Positions 1-7,698 of a stretch of 64,000 nucleotides of DNA are shown here, in pieces. A program made the position numbers and the translations under genes. The first letter of the stretch is position 1. Every line of letters begins with the position of its first letter. The notes beneath the pieces were generated by a model that did no database searches, had not been told where the DNA came from, and saw only the letters and a list, made by a program, of their open reading frames with translations. The stretch is from contig NZ_CP006764.1 in NCBI RefSeq assembly GCF_000767055.1, forward strand, positions 2,604,001 through 2,668,000. Reading direction: 5' to 3'. The stretch comes from Corynebacterium doosanense CAU 212 = DSM 45436. GTDB taxonomy: Bacteria; Actinomycetota; Actinomycetes; Mycobacteriales; Mycobacteriaceae.

Positions 1-378
1 GTCGAGGCGGCCGCCGACGATCAGCGGGTCGATGTCCGTGCCGCCGGCGTAGAGATCCAGGATCGCCTTGTAGATGAGGTGGTGAGCCGGGTAGTAGAAG
101 TCCTCCGGGCTCAGCTCCTCCACCACCTCCATGACGGTGTTGGGGCTGAGCAGCATGGCGCCGAGGACGCCCTGCTCGGCCTCCCGGTCGTGGGGAGGCT
201 GGCGGTACTCGTCGAAGCTCTGCGGCCGCTCGTCGCGCTTGCGCTGGTAGCGGCGGCTGCCCTGCCCGGATCTGCCGTTGTCGTCGAACTCCGGGGGACC
301 CGGTTCCTCCAGCGGCTCGGGCGGGACGGAGAAGTCGTCGTCGAAGTTGCTGGCACCGGATTCGTCGGTGGAGGCCAT
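1..378 (-). CDS. dnaB: Replicative DNA helicase DnaB, N-terminal part (cut by window edge)
   Basis: The 126 codons present encode an acidic, disordered leader of about 55 residues. The helicase N-terminal domain follows, recognisable by PPHDREAEQGVLGAMLLSP and YYPAHHLIYKAILDLY. The RecA-like ATPase domain lies outside the window. DnaB is the hexameric helicase that unwinds DNA ahead of the replisome. The ATG at 376-378 is preceded by AAGGATGG, a reasonable ribosome-binding site. Gene order ponA...rpsF-ssb-rplI-dnaB matches the mycobacterial/corynebacterial block. The leader between dnaB and rplI carries a cluster of DnaA boxes, so DnaA control of dnaB is possible (inference). Confidence 0.95.
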   Translation of the reverse strand, partial: MASTDESGASNFDDDFSVPPEPLEEPGPPEFDDNGRSGQGSRRYQRKRDERPQSFDEYRQPPHDREAEQGVLGAMLLSPNTVMEVVEELSPEDFYYPAHHLIYKAILDLYAGGTDIDPLIVGGRLD

Positions 379-520
379 GGCCCATCCTTACTTCATGTTG
401 AAGCGAAAAGTTGCACTGCGCAACGTTTCCCACAGTGTAGACAGCCCCCCGGACACGCAGATAACGTCGCCTCCCCCGCGGGCTTGTGCAGCGATGTCAC
501 CCTGATCTATCCCCACCTTC

Positions 521-797
521 TGTGGATATCTCCCGTAACGCAAGCTCGCTCGGCGTGTCGGGCCGCGCACCCCTGTGGATAAGTTGTGGACAACTCGGCC
601 CCCTCCCCCAGGCTCTCCCCGCATACCCGCTGGTCACACCTATAATTACCCCCTGTGGACAACGAGGAACAATCAGTGGACAACCATAAGTGCAGGTCAC
701 GATTTTCTCCGGATAGCCGGGGAGACACCCGCCCCTGGCGGTGTCCACCCGAGAACAGGGAGGTTACGTGGGAGTAAATTCCCCGGGCTTATCCACA
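521..797. promoter_or_regulatory. Cluster of DnaA boxes in the dnaB leader
   Basis: The 565-base gap between dnaB and rplI holds no convincing gene. It contains TGTGGATAT (521-529), TGTGGATAA (574-582), TGTGGACAA (585-593 and 654-662), AGTGGACAA (675-683) and TTATCCACA (789-797). Reverse complements of the first five are TTRTCCACA-like, the actinobacterial DnaA-box consensus. Boxes at 574 and 585 are 11 bp apart, about one helical turn. The cluster lies upstream of dnaB, more than 60 kb from the expected oriC. It could titrate DnaA or let DnaA control dnaB. Binding has not been shown. Confidence 0.7.
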
Positions 798-843
798 AGG
801 GGTTGAAAAGAGCGTCGATAAGCCCGGTGGACGAAGTACACAT

Positions 844-889
844 AAAAAACCTCCGGCCCCCTTCCCTGTTCAGGGATGGGGGCCGGAGG
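844..889 (-). terminator. Intrinsic terminator after rplI
   Basis: A 12-bp inverted repeat (850-861 with 878-889) rich in G and C is followed, reading the minus strand, by six T residues (844-849). It lies 55 bases past the rplI stop and should end the rpsF-ssb-rplI transcript before the dnaB leader. Confidence 0.85.
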
Positions 890-943
890 CCTGCTGTTGT
901 CGGTGGGGCCACACATCGGTGGGGCCCGTCGTGCGCCTAGGTG

Positions 944-1396
944 TTAGGCGGACACGACCGAGAAGTTGACCTTGCCGAGAACCTCGGGGTGGAGCTTGAC
1001 CTCGACCTGGTAGTTACCGGTCTTCTGGATCAGGCCCTTGGCGAGCTCGATGTTCCGCTTGTCCAGAACCGGACCGCCGGCGGCGCGAACGGCCTCGACG
1101 ATGTCGGAGGTGGTCACGGAGCCGAAGAGCTTCCCGGACTCGGAGGTGCGGACCTTGACGGTCACGTTCTCGAGGGTGTCGAGCTTCTGGCGAAGTTCGT
1201 GTGCATGCTCGACGTCGCGGACCGCGCGGGCATCCTGTGCACGCTTGATCTCGTCGATCTGCTTTTCTGCTGCCCGGGTGGCGGTGATCGCCAGTCCACG
1301 CGGAAGCAGGTAATTGCGTCCATAACCGTTCTTGACCTCGACGATGTCACCAGGAACGCCGAGATTCTCAACGGCAGCGGTGAGGATCAGCTTCAT
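944..1396 (-). CDS. rplI: 50S ribosomal protein L9 (bL9)
   Basis: 150 residues, the usual length for bL9. The N-terminal domain begins MKLILTAAVENLG and carries the NGYGRNYLLPRGLA signature at about residues 23-36. A long connecting helix and the C-terminal rRNA-binding domain follow. L9 binds 23S rRNA near the L1 stalk and helps maintain reading frame. The start has a purine-rich AAAGGCAGGGA upstream. It is the last gene of rpsF-ssb-rplI. rpsR, which sits between ssb and rplI in many bacteria including mycobacteria, is absent here and presumably lies elsewhere. A strong terminator follows. Confidence 0.97.
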   Translation of the reverse strand: MKLILTAAVENLGVPGDIVEVKNGYGRNYLLPRGLAITATRAAEKQIDEIKRAQDARAVRDVEHAHELRQKLDTLENVTVKVRTSESGKLFGSVTTSDIVEAVRAAGGPVLDKRNIELAKGLIQKTGNYQVEVKLHPEVLGKVNFSVVSA

Positions 1397-1483
1397 GATC
1401 CCTGCCTTTCGTTGGATTGTCCCCCGCCGGCCGGTGTGGCCGTACGTGGCGGGAGTAGGTGAATGTGTGGGGTGACTGAACTT

Positions 1484-2092
1484 TTAGAACGGGGGCTCGT
1501 CGTCGCCGCCGCTGAATCCGCCGGCAGGCGGAGCGGAGGACCAGGGGTCATTGTTCGGCTGCTGGTTGGACTGGGACTGCTGGTTCTGGGAACCCTGCTG
1601 CCCCTGCTGCTGGCCACCGGAGAATCCGCCGGCGGACTGACCGCCACCGAATCCTCCCTGCTGGTTGCCCCCAAAGTTGCCGCCCTGGGAGTTTCCTCCG
1701 CCAAAGTTGCCGCTACCGCCCTCACGCGGATTGCGGGTGACCTGTGCGGAGGCGTACTTCAGGGACGGTCCGACCTCATCGACCTCAACTTCGAAGGACT
1801 GGCGGGTCTCGCCTTCCTTCGTCTGGTACGAACGCTGACGCAGCTTGCCGGTGACGATGACGCGCATACCCTTGGAGATGGTCTCCGCGACGTTCTCGGC
1901 AGCCTGACGCCACACATTGCAGGTAAGGAACAGTGCCTCGCCGTCTTCCCACTGATTCGTCTGTGAGTTGAACTTGCGGGGCGTGGACGCGATGCGGAAG
2001 TTTGCCACTGCCGCACCGGACGGGATGAATCGAAGTTCCGGGTCAGCGACGACGTTTCCGACGACGGTGATCGGGGTATCTCCCTGTGCCAT
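1484..2092 (-). CDS. ssb: Single-stranded DNA-binding protein
   Basis: 202 residues. An OB-fold occupies about residues 1-115, starting [21 protein letters not shown] low-complexity Gly/Gln/Asn linker with FGGG/QGG repeats follows, and the acidic tip DDEPPF that docks repair and replication partners ends the protein. SSB coats single-stranded DNA at the fork and during repair. It lies between rpsF and rplI on the same strand, the conserved arrangement. The linker is long and Gln-rich, as in other actinobacterial SSBs. Confidence 0.97.
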   Translation of the reverse strand: MAQGDTPITVVGNVVADPELRFIPSGAAVANFRIASTPRKFNSQTNQWEDGEALFLTCNVWRQAAENVAETISKGMRVIVTGKLRQRSYQTKEGETRQSFEVEVDEVGPSLKYASAQVTRNPREGGSGNFGGGNSQGGNFGGNQQGGFGGGQSAGGFSGGQQQGQQGSQNQQSQSNQQPNNDPWSSAPPAGGFSGGDDEPPF

Positions 2093-2208
2093 GGTGTTAC
2101 TGCCTTCCTGACTGATGTGCGATTGATGCGTTCGACTTCTGACGCGAGCCGGACGAGTTTCCTTTTGCTGCCCTTTTTACCAGGCAGGAACCCCGTCCGT
2201 GATCGTTC

Positions 2209-2496
2209 CTACTTGTCGTTGCGCAGCACCTTGGTGCGGAGCACAGTCTCACTGAGATTGAGCACGCGGTCGAGTTCCTTGACGGACTCGGACTCGCAGT
2301 GCAGATCGAGGACGATGTAGATGCCCTCTTCCTGCTTGTTGATCGGGTAGGCAAGACGACGCTTACCCCACACATCAACCTTGTCGACGGTGCCGCCATC
2401 CTTGCGGATGATGTCCAGGTACTTGTCCAGGGACGGGGCAACAGTGCGCTCATCCTGAGTGGGATGCAGGATGATCATGGTTTCGTAGTGACGCAC
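2209..2496 (-). CDS. rpsF: 30S ribosomal protein S6 (bS6)
   Basis: 95 residues from the GTG at 2494-2496 ([14 protein letters not shown]...). Signature stretches are [10 protein letters not shown] and [18 protein letters not shown]. Upstream in-frame GTG/ATG codons at 2506-2508 and 2503-2505 are too close to the AGGAGG at 2508-2513. The chosen GTG lies 11 bases from it and gives the usual S6 N-terminus. bS6 binds the central domain of 16S rRNA. First gene of the rpsF-ssb-rplI unit. Confidence 0.96.
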   Translation of the reverse strand: MRHYETMIILHPTQDERTVAPSLDKYLDIIRKDGGTVDKVDVWGKRRLAYPINKQEEGIYIVLDLHCESESVKELDRVLNLSETVLRTKVLRNDK

Positions 2497-2532
2497 GGAC
2501 CTCATCACCTCCTATGGTCTAGTAAATTTTCG

Positions 2533-2587
2533 GCCACGTCACCTTTGCGGACGTGGCAGGAGGGTCGTTGCGTCAAGCAACCCGACC
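2533..2587 (-). terminator. Two tandem hairpins between the ponA group and rpsF
   Basis: GCCACGTC (2533-2540) pairs with GACGTGGC (2550-2557). A second, bulged stem pairs GGTCG-TTGC (63-71 of the 2500s) with GCAA and CGACC further on, to 2587. They lie just past the stop of the 62-residue membrane protein and upstream of rpsF. There is no good T tract, so termination is likely but not certain. Confidence 0.4.
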
Positions 2588-2628
2588 AGCGTACCGCACG
2601 GAATTGTCCAGGCGAAATACCGCCCGCC

Positions 2629-2817
2629 TCAGCGCGACATGGGGGCGGCGAAGAACACGGCCAGCACGACCGGGATCAGCGTCAGGCACAGGACCCCGAC
2701 GATCCCCCACGCCCAGGCGATCTTCGCCGGACGCCCCTTCATCACCGCGAGGTAGGACTGGGCGAAGGATCCGAGCCCGACGGCGATGGAGATGATCCCA
2801 AGAATGGTGATGAGCAT
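2629..2817 (-). CDS. Small two-helix membrane protein of unknown function
   Basis: 62 residues from the ATG at 2815-2817, one base after the stop of the upstream glycosyltransferase gene; this spacing decided the start over an upstream GTG. Two hydrophobic helices are visible: LITILGIISIAVGLGSFAQSY and AWGIVGVLCLTLIPVVLAVFF. A short basic loop (KGRPAK) lies between them, so both ends probably face the outside or the periplasm. Tight coupling suggests translation together with the GT87 enzyme and PBP. No specific family is recognised. In M. tuberculosis a gene (Rv0052) also sits between the GT87 gene and rpsF, but homology is not claimed. Confidence 0.75.
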   Translation of the reverse strand: MLITILGIISIAVGLGSFAQSYLAVMKGRPAKIAWAWGIVGVLCLTLIPVVLAVFFAAPMSR

Positions 2818-2818
2818 G

Positions 2819-4297
2819 TCAGACCGCACTTTCTACGTGATCGTGCTGGCCGAAGCTCCCGGCCAGCGGGTCCTCACCGGCGTGCGCCAGACGCACCTTA
2901 TCGACGCTCCTTCCCAGCATCTGCCGGAGGACCAGCACGGCGATGGCGATAATGAGGCCGTCGCGACCCAGGACAAAAACGTTGAGCAGCCAGTCGGGCG
3001 CTCCCTTATTTTCGGTGCCCATCATGTGCCACATGAGCACCGGCCACAGCATCATGTCCACGACACCCCAGGTGAAGATCAGCCGCCAGTTCGGCAGCGC
3101 GAGGACGGCCGGGACGAGCAGCCACAGCGAGTACTGCGGGGACCACACCTTGTTGACGAGCAGGAAGGCCACCACGATCAGCGTGACCAGCTCGGCGACG
3201 CGGGGGCGGCGCTCCACGATCAGCCCGAACCACGCGATGCCCGCGCACAGGCCGACGAAGAGCAGGAGGCTCACCGCGTTGAGGATGACGGGTTCCCCTC
3301 CCGGTGCATCAAATCCCGGCCAGCCCGTCATCCGGGAGACCAGGGCGTAGACCGTGGTCCACTCCCAGCTCCGTTCGGAGTTCAGCCGGAAAAATTCCCG
3401 CCAGGCGTCCGGGTAGGTGATCATCACCGGCAGGTTGGCCGCCAGCCAGCTGACGATCGCCGTGGCGCACATCGTCAGGAACGGCGCCCACCTCCGCGAC
3501 CGGGCGGCGAGGACAAAGTAGGCCCCGAGGATATACAGCGGCCACAGCTTGAAGGACATGCCCAGGCCGACCATCACGCCGGCCCAGGCGGGTCGTTTCC
3601 GGGCCACCAGCAGCAGCGCCGCCACGACGAAGGTGACGGACGGCAGGTCCCAGTTGGTGAAGCCGTGCACGATGAGCAACGGGCTGGCGGCCACGAGCAC
3701 GACATCCCAGACTCGGTTTCCGGCCAGCGAGACCAGCATGCGGATGGTGAGGATCCAGAGGCCCGAGATGATCAGGGCCGTCAGGGTGAAGTACCAGCTT
3801 GCTTCGGGGATGGCGCCGGGCAGGGCGTCGATAAGCCCGTAGGTGTGACGCGCGAGCCAGCCGACCCCACCCTGGAACAGACCCGCCAGCACGGGGTACT
3901 CCATGTAGCGGGTGAGATCGCCCTCCTGCCAGGAGAACGCGTAGGGGAATCCCCCGGCGTTCAGTCCGCGGCCGGCGTAGAGCGGGAGAATGTCGTTGTA
4001 ACAGGCCGCGGCGTACTGGCGGTTTCCCGCCCAGTTGAGGCCGACGGTTCCGTCCTCGCCCACCGTTCCACCGAGGCACGCGGCCTTCTGCGCGTACGCG
4101 AAGGAGAGGAACACGAGCGCGACGGATATGAGCACCCGTAGAGGAGTCCACCACCGGGAACGGCCGATTGCGGCGTACCTGCCGACCGGGCCGCCGAGGA
4201 AGTCGATGACTCCCCGGGCCAGGGGCTCGGTGCGGCCCGGCGACACCCGCAGGGCGGGGTGACCGCTGTCGAGGAGGCGGGAGACGGGGGTGCTCAT
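2819..4297 (-). CDS. GT87-type polyprenyl-phosphate mannosyltransferase-like membrane protein
   Basis: About 492 residues from the ATG at 4295-4297, seven bases after the PBP stop. The longer open frame upstream is an antisense shadow of the PBP C-terminus. The protein has around ten hydrophobic helices, for example LRVLISVALVFLSFAYA and LVTLIVVAFLLVNKVW. Large outer loops include NDILPLYAGRGLNAGG and FRLNSERSWEW. This layout fits the GT-C/DUF2029 (GT87) family, which uses polyprenyl-phosphate mannose to build PIM, lipomannan or glycan. The conserved position next to the class A PBP (Rv0050-Rv0051 in M. tuberculosis) points to an envelope role. The precise acceptor is unknown. Confidence 0.8.
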   Translation of the reverse strand: MSTPVSRLLDSGHPALRVSPGRTEPLARGVIDFLGGPVGRYAAIGRSRWWTPLRVLISVALVFLSFAYAQKAACLGGTVGEDGTVGLNWAGNRQYAAACYNDILPLYAGRGLNAGGFPYAFSWQEGDLTRYMEYPVLAGLFQGGVGWLARHTYGLIDALPGAIPEASWYFTLTALIISGLWILTIRMLVSLAGNRVWDVVLVAASPLLIVHGFTNWDLPSVTFVVAALLLVARKRPAWAGVMVGLGMSFKLWPLYILGAYFVLAARSRRWAPFLTMCATAIVSWLAANLPVMITYPDAWREFFRLNSERSWEWTTVYALVSRMTGWPGFDAPGGEPVILNAVSLLLFVGLCAGIAWFGLIVERRPRVAELVTLIVVAFLLVNKVWSPQYSLWLLVPAVLALPNWRLIFTWGVVDMMLWPVLMWHMMGTENKGAPDWLLNVFVLGRDGLIIAIAVLVLRQMLGRSVDKVRLAHAGEDPLAGSFGQHDHVESAV

Positions 4298-4304
4298 CGA
4301 GGCG

Positions 4305-6503
4305 CTAGAGGTTGCCCAGCAACTGCTCGAGGCCGTCCTCGATGGGGTTCGGCGCCGGGGCCGGAGCCGGCACCGGCTCGGGGGCGGGCGCGGGCGCGGG
4401 TTCCGGAACCGGGGAGGGCTCCGGGGCGGGCTCCGGGGCGCGCTGGGGCTCGGAGGGCTCGACGGGCGGCGCGCTGTACGTCGGCGCCGGGTTGCTGTTG
4501 GTTCCCGGACTCGGGGCATAGGTGTAGTTGGGGACGCCACCGCCGGAGTACGGGTAGGGGCTCTCGAAGCCGCCGTACTGCACGGGGACCGGGTCCGCGA
4601 AGTACATCACCTCCTGGTTGGCCAGGGCCGCGTCGAGGGTCTCCTTCCAGATGGTCGCCGGGGTGCCGGAACCGTACATGCTGCCGCCGCCCGCGTCGAA
4701 GATCGCGGAGGTGTTCTCGGCGGTGCCCATCCACACGGCGGTGACCAGCTGCGGCGTGCCGCCGAGCATCCAGGCGTCCTTGTTCAGCCCGGTGTCGCCG
4801 AACTGAGCGGTACCGGTCTTCGAGGCGGAGGGGCGGCCACCGGCGAGGGTGTTGCCGCGGGAGAAGGCCGCGACCGGGCCCATGGCGTGGAGCACGTTGT
4901 CGGCGACCTGGGCCGAGACCCGTCGCTCGCCCTCGCCGGGATCGAACTCGAAGAGGACCTCTCCGTTATACGTCTCCACCCGCTCGACGAAGTGCGGCTG
5001 GTGCCAGACACCCCGGTTGGCCAGGGTGGCCATGGCCACGGCCATGTCCAGTGGGCGGGAGACGTACTGGCCCAGAATGATGCCCTCGTAGGGCTGCTCG
5101 CCGTCCTCCGTCAGGGTCTCCGGCACGCCCGGCAGGGAGCGCGCGATACCCAGGGCATGCCCCATGTCCGCGGTGTCCTGCGTGGTGTTGGCCAGGTCGT
5201 CCTGCAGCCGGATGAAGGAGGTGTTGTAGGAGTTGAGCAGCGCGTTCTCGATGGAACACGAGCCACAGGTGCCCGTGACGTTGCCCACGGTGATGCCGCC
5301 GGGCAGCGTGACCGGGGCGGAGGAGTACTGCGCGCTCAGCGGGATGCCCTGCTGGAGGGCGGCCGCCAGGCCCACGACCTTGAAGATCGAGCCGGTCTGC
5401 AGGGCCGCGTTGGCGTAGTCCCAGCCGCTGGCCTCCTCGCCGCCGTAGTAACCGCGGATGGCGCCGTTGCGCGGGTCAATGGAGACGACGGCCGCGCGGG
5501 CGTCGTCGGCGAGGTAGGACAGGTTCTCGTTGACGGAGTCGAGCGTGGCGTTCTGTGTCTGCATGTCGATGGTCGTGGTGATCTGCAGACCACGCGTGGT
5601 GATGTCCTCCTCGGAGATGCCCAGGGTGGCCAGCTCCTCGACGACGTGCTGACGGATCAGACCATTGGTGCCCGAGGCCTCGGTGTAGGCGGAGTACTCC
5701 GCCGGATCGCGGGTCGGCGGGTACGCCGTGGCCGCGCGCTGGGCAGCGTCAAGCGAACCCATCTCCACCATGCCGTCGAGCACGTAGTTCCAACGCTGCT
5801 CCGCCATCTCCGGGTTGACCCAGGGGTCCATCTGGCTGGGCAGCTGGATGGTGGCGGCGAGGACCGCACCCTCCTCGGGCGTCAGCTCGGACGCGGGCTT
5901 GTTGAAGTAGGCGTTCGAGGCGGCCTGGATGCCGTAGGCGTTGCGGCCGAAGTAGACGGTGTTGAGGTAGGCCTCGAGGATCGTCTCCTTGTCCCACTCG
6001 TTGGTCATCTTCACCGAGTAGACCAGCTCCTTGAGCTTGCGCTCGATGGACCGCTCGTCGCCGACCAGGACGTTCTTCACGTACTGCTGCGTGATGGTGG
6101 AGCCGCCGCCGGCGGATTCATTGCCGGTGACCTGGCCGATCACGGCACGGAGAAATCCGATGTAGGAGAAACCCTGGTTGGTCCAGAACTCCCGGTCCTC
6201 GGCCGCCAGGACGGCGTCCTGGACCGGGACCGGCACCTCGCTCAGCGGGATCTGGCTGCGGTTCCCCTCCGGGGGGACGATGCGTGCCAGTTCGGTCGAG
6301 CTGTCGGACGCGTAGATGTTGGACACCTGGAACGTCGACACCTCGTTGGGCTCGGGGACGTGGATCCGCGAGTAGTACACCGCGAAGCCGATGAGCGGCA
6401 GCGCGATGATCACCGCGAGGGCGATGAGAAACCACTTGAGGATTCCCCGGCGGCCGGAGGAGGCGCGCTGGGCGTCGTTGGTCGTGAGAGAATGAGACAC
6501 CAT
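4305..6503 (-). CDS. ponA: Bifunctional class A penicillin-binding protein (transglycosylase/transpeptidase)
   Basis: 732 residues. A short cytoplasmic tail is followed by one membrane anchor (about residues 22-44). A GT51 transglycosylase carries AAEDREFW (catalytic Glu102) and GGSTITQQYVKN. The transpeptidase has SIFK (Ser372, Lys375), SYN (425-427) and KTGT (562-565). The last about 75 residues are Pro/Ala/Glu-rich, as in other actinobacterial PBP1 proteins. It polymerises lipid II and crosslinks peptidoglycan outside the membrane. The GT87 gene and a small membrane protein follow on the same strand. The gene corresponds by family and position to M. tuberculosis ponA1. Confidence 0.95.
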   Translation of the reverse strand: MVSHSLTTNDAQRASSGRRGILKWFLIALAVIIALPLIGFAVYYSRIHVPEPNEVSTFQVSNIYASDSSTELARIVPPEGNRSQIPLSEVPVPVQDAVLAAEDREFWTNQGFSYIGFLRAVIGQVTGNESAGGGSTITQQYVKNVLVGDERSIERKLKELVYSVKMTNEWDKETILEAYLNTVYFGRNAYGIQAASNAYFNKPASELTPEEGAVLAATIQLPSQMDPWVNPEMAEQRWNYVLDGMVEMGSLDAAQRAATAYPPTRDPAEYSAYTEASGTNGLIRQHVVEELATLGISEEDITTRGLQITTTIDMQTQNATLDSVNENLSYLADDARAAVVSIDPRNGAIRGYYGGEEASGWDYANAALQTGSIFKVVGLAAALQQGIPLSAQYSSAPVTLPGGITVGNVTGTCGSCSIENALLNSYNTSFIRLQDDLANTTQDTADMGHALGIARSLPGVPETLTEDGEQPYEGIILGQYVSRPLDMAVAMATLANRGVWHQPHFVERVETYNGEVLFEFDPGEGERRVSAQVADNVLHAMGPVAAFSRGNTLAGGRPSASKTGTAQFGDTGLNKDAWMLGGTPQLVTAVWMGTAENTSAIFDAGGGSMYGSGTPATIWKETLDAALANQEVMYFADPVPVQYGGFESPYPYSGGGVPNYTYAPSPGTNSNPAPTYSAPPVEPSEPQRAPEPAPEPSPVPEPAPAPAPEPVPAPAPAPNPIEDGLEQLLGNL

Positions 6504-6634
6504 TGTCTTGACCCGTGTTCTGTAATAGAGACTGGATATGGTTTCCGACCGTGCGGCGTCACAGGATGCTGACAGGTCCGCATAGTCCGATTACGAGTGA
6601 CAATACTGCCTCATACCCTGGGGTGAAAACGGAT

Positions 6635-7027
6635 TTATGCGAGTTCCGCCACACCTGTGGTGAGCAGATGATTCCACCGGCAGGCCGGACAAACCTCCAC
6701 GAGGTGCACGGCCACCTCCCCGTCCTTACCCCGGGGCACCCGTTGACCGGCCAGTTCCTCCACTATCGCGGCGATCTCCTCCTCGCTGCGTGCGGTCCCC
6801 GAGCGGGAGCCGAGGGTGTCCCCGTAGATCCACCTCACCTCCCGCAGATTCTCCCTCGCGCACACCGGGCAGGAGCGGTCCACCTCCCGGCCGTGGTAGG
6901 TCGCCGCCGTCACAAGCAAAAAGTCCGCGTCGCACAGCCCCTCGGCGGAAATGTGGCCGGCCTCCAGCTGCCGCATAGTCTGGGCGCGGGCCCACCGGTG
7001 GGAGATGACGTTGCGATAGGTGATCAT
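6635..7027 (-). CDS. DUF5318 family protein with two CxxC pairs
   Basis: 130 residues from the ATG at 7025-7027. The middle and C-terminus carry CPVC and CPAC pairs, about 65 residues apart, that could hold a zinc ion. The sequence starts MITYRNVISHRWARAQTMRQL. It resembles the actinobacterial DUF5318 family, whose M. tuberculosis member (Rv0049) also sits beside ponA1. Function is unknown. It lies upstream of ponA with a 131-base gap and is divergent from the MarR gene, sharing about 107 bases of promoter region. Confidence 0.8.
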   Translation of the reverse strand: MITYRNVISHRWARAQTMRQLEAGHISAEGLCDADFLLVTAATYHGREVDRSCPVCARENLREVRWIYGDTLGSRSGTARSEEEIAAIVEELAGQRVPRGKDGEVAVHLVEVCPACRWNHLLTTGVAELA

Positions 7028-7134
7028 TGCGGCCCATCCTATGCCCGGTTCCCGGCCGCATCCCCGGCCCCGTCCCCGACCGTCGGGGGTCACTGTGTCG
7101 CTTTCAACCGGGAAACTGTCTTAGGATGGTAATT

Positions 7135-7605
7135 ATGTCGACCCCGAAACCCATGGACATCGCGAAGAAGATCCGCCCCGCGATGACGAAGTTGTACGTC
7201 ATGTACTTCCGCATCGCCGAGCAGTCGGACCTCACCGGCCCTCAGCTGTCCATCATGTCCCGCCTCCGGGAGAACGGTGCTCTGCGTATCAGCCAGATCG
7301 CCAAAGAGGAGGGCATCCGGATGCCCACCGCGTCAAACGCTCTCCACCAGCTGGAACGCCGCCAGCTCGTCGAGCGGATCCGCGATGAGCATGACCGTCG
7401 CGGCGTCCGGGTCGAACTCACCTCCCTCGGAGCCAGCGAGCTGCGCCGGGTGGGCGAGGAACGCGAGAACTACCTGGCGGACATGATCGCCACCCTCAGC
7501 GAGGAGGACCAGCGCAAGTGCGAGGACTTCGCTGACGTGATCAACCGCCTCGCCACCCAGTACGGGGTAACCGAAGATTCACCCCTCGGGGACACCGCGA
7601 AGTAG
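7135..7605 (+). CDS. malR: MarR-family transcriptional regulator (MalR-like)
   Basis: 156 residues from the ATG at 7135, preceded by AGGATGG. A winged helix-turn-helix occupies about residues 35-105, with ISQIAKEEGIRMPTASNALHQLERR as recognition region and DEHDRRGVRVELT as the wing. MarR proteins bind as dimers to palindromes and often respond to phenolics or stress. In C. glutamicum a MarR regulator of envelope genes, MalR, is encoded near ponA; the symbol here rests on that synteny and is not proven. A 9-bp inverted repeat lies between this gene and the stress-protein gene that follows. Confidence 0.72.
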   Translation: MSTPKPMDIAKKIRPAMTKLYVMYFRIAEQSDLTGPQLSIMSRLRENGALRISQIAKEEGIRMPTASNALHQLERRQLVERIRDEHDRRGVRVELTSLGASELRRVGEERENYLADMIATLSEEDQRKCEDFADVINRLATQYGVTEDSPLGDTAK

Positions 7606-7635
7606 AGTCTCAGACAGATCCCCCCGTCGGGAACT

Positions 7636-7659
7636 TTCGTACCCTCTTCCGGGTACGAA
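7636..7659. promoter_or_regulatory. Perfect 9-bp inverted repeat upstream of the universal stress protein gene
   Basis: TTCGTACCC (7636-7644) and GGGTACGAA (7651-7659) are perfect inverted repeats separated by six bases. There is no T tract. It lies 31 bases past the MarR gene stop and 40 bases before the stress-protein start. It could be an operator, an mRNA hairpin, or both. Confidence 0.5.
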
Positions 7660-7698
7660 TCCCGCGGGTGACACTGACCCCTACCCTCGCGAAATGGT

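Noticed and set aside
2497-2508. Longer rpsF start at GTG/ATG 2503-2508
   Set aside because: These codons overlap or nearly touch the AGGAGG, leaving no spacing; GTG 2496 gives the usual N-terminus.
2786-4141. 451-codon plus-strand frame opposite the GT87 gene
   Set aside because: Very His/Asp/Gly/Gln-rich product without a fold; it is the antisense of a conserved membrane protein in high-GC DNA.
4298-4540. Extended N-terminus of the GT87 protein
   Set aside because: The added Arg/Pro/Ser-rich residues are the antisense-free overlap with the ponA 3' end; ATG 4297 lies just after the ponA stop.
4290-6572. 760-codon plus-strand frame opposite ponA
   Set aside because: Shadow of a gene with all catalytic motifs of class A PBPs; product is Gly/Val/Asp/Arg-biased with no known domain.
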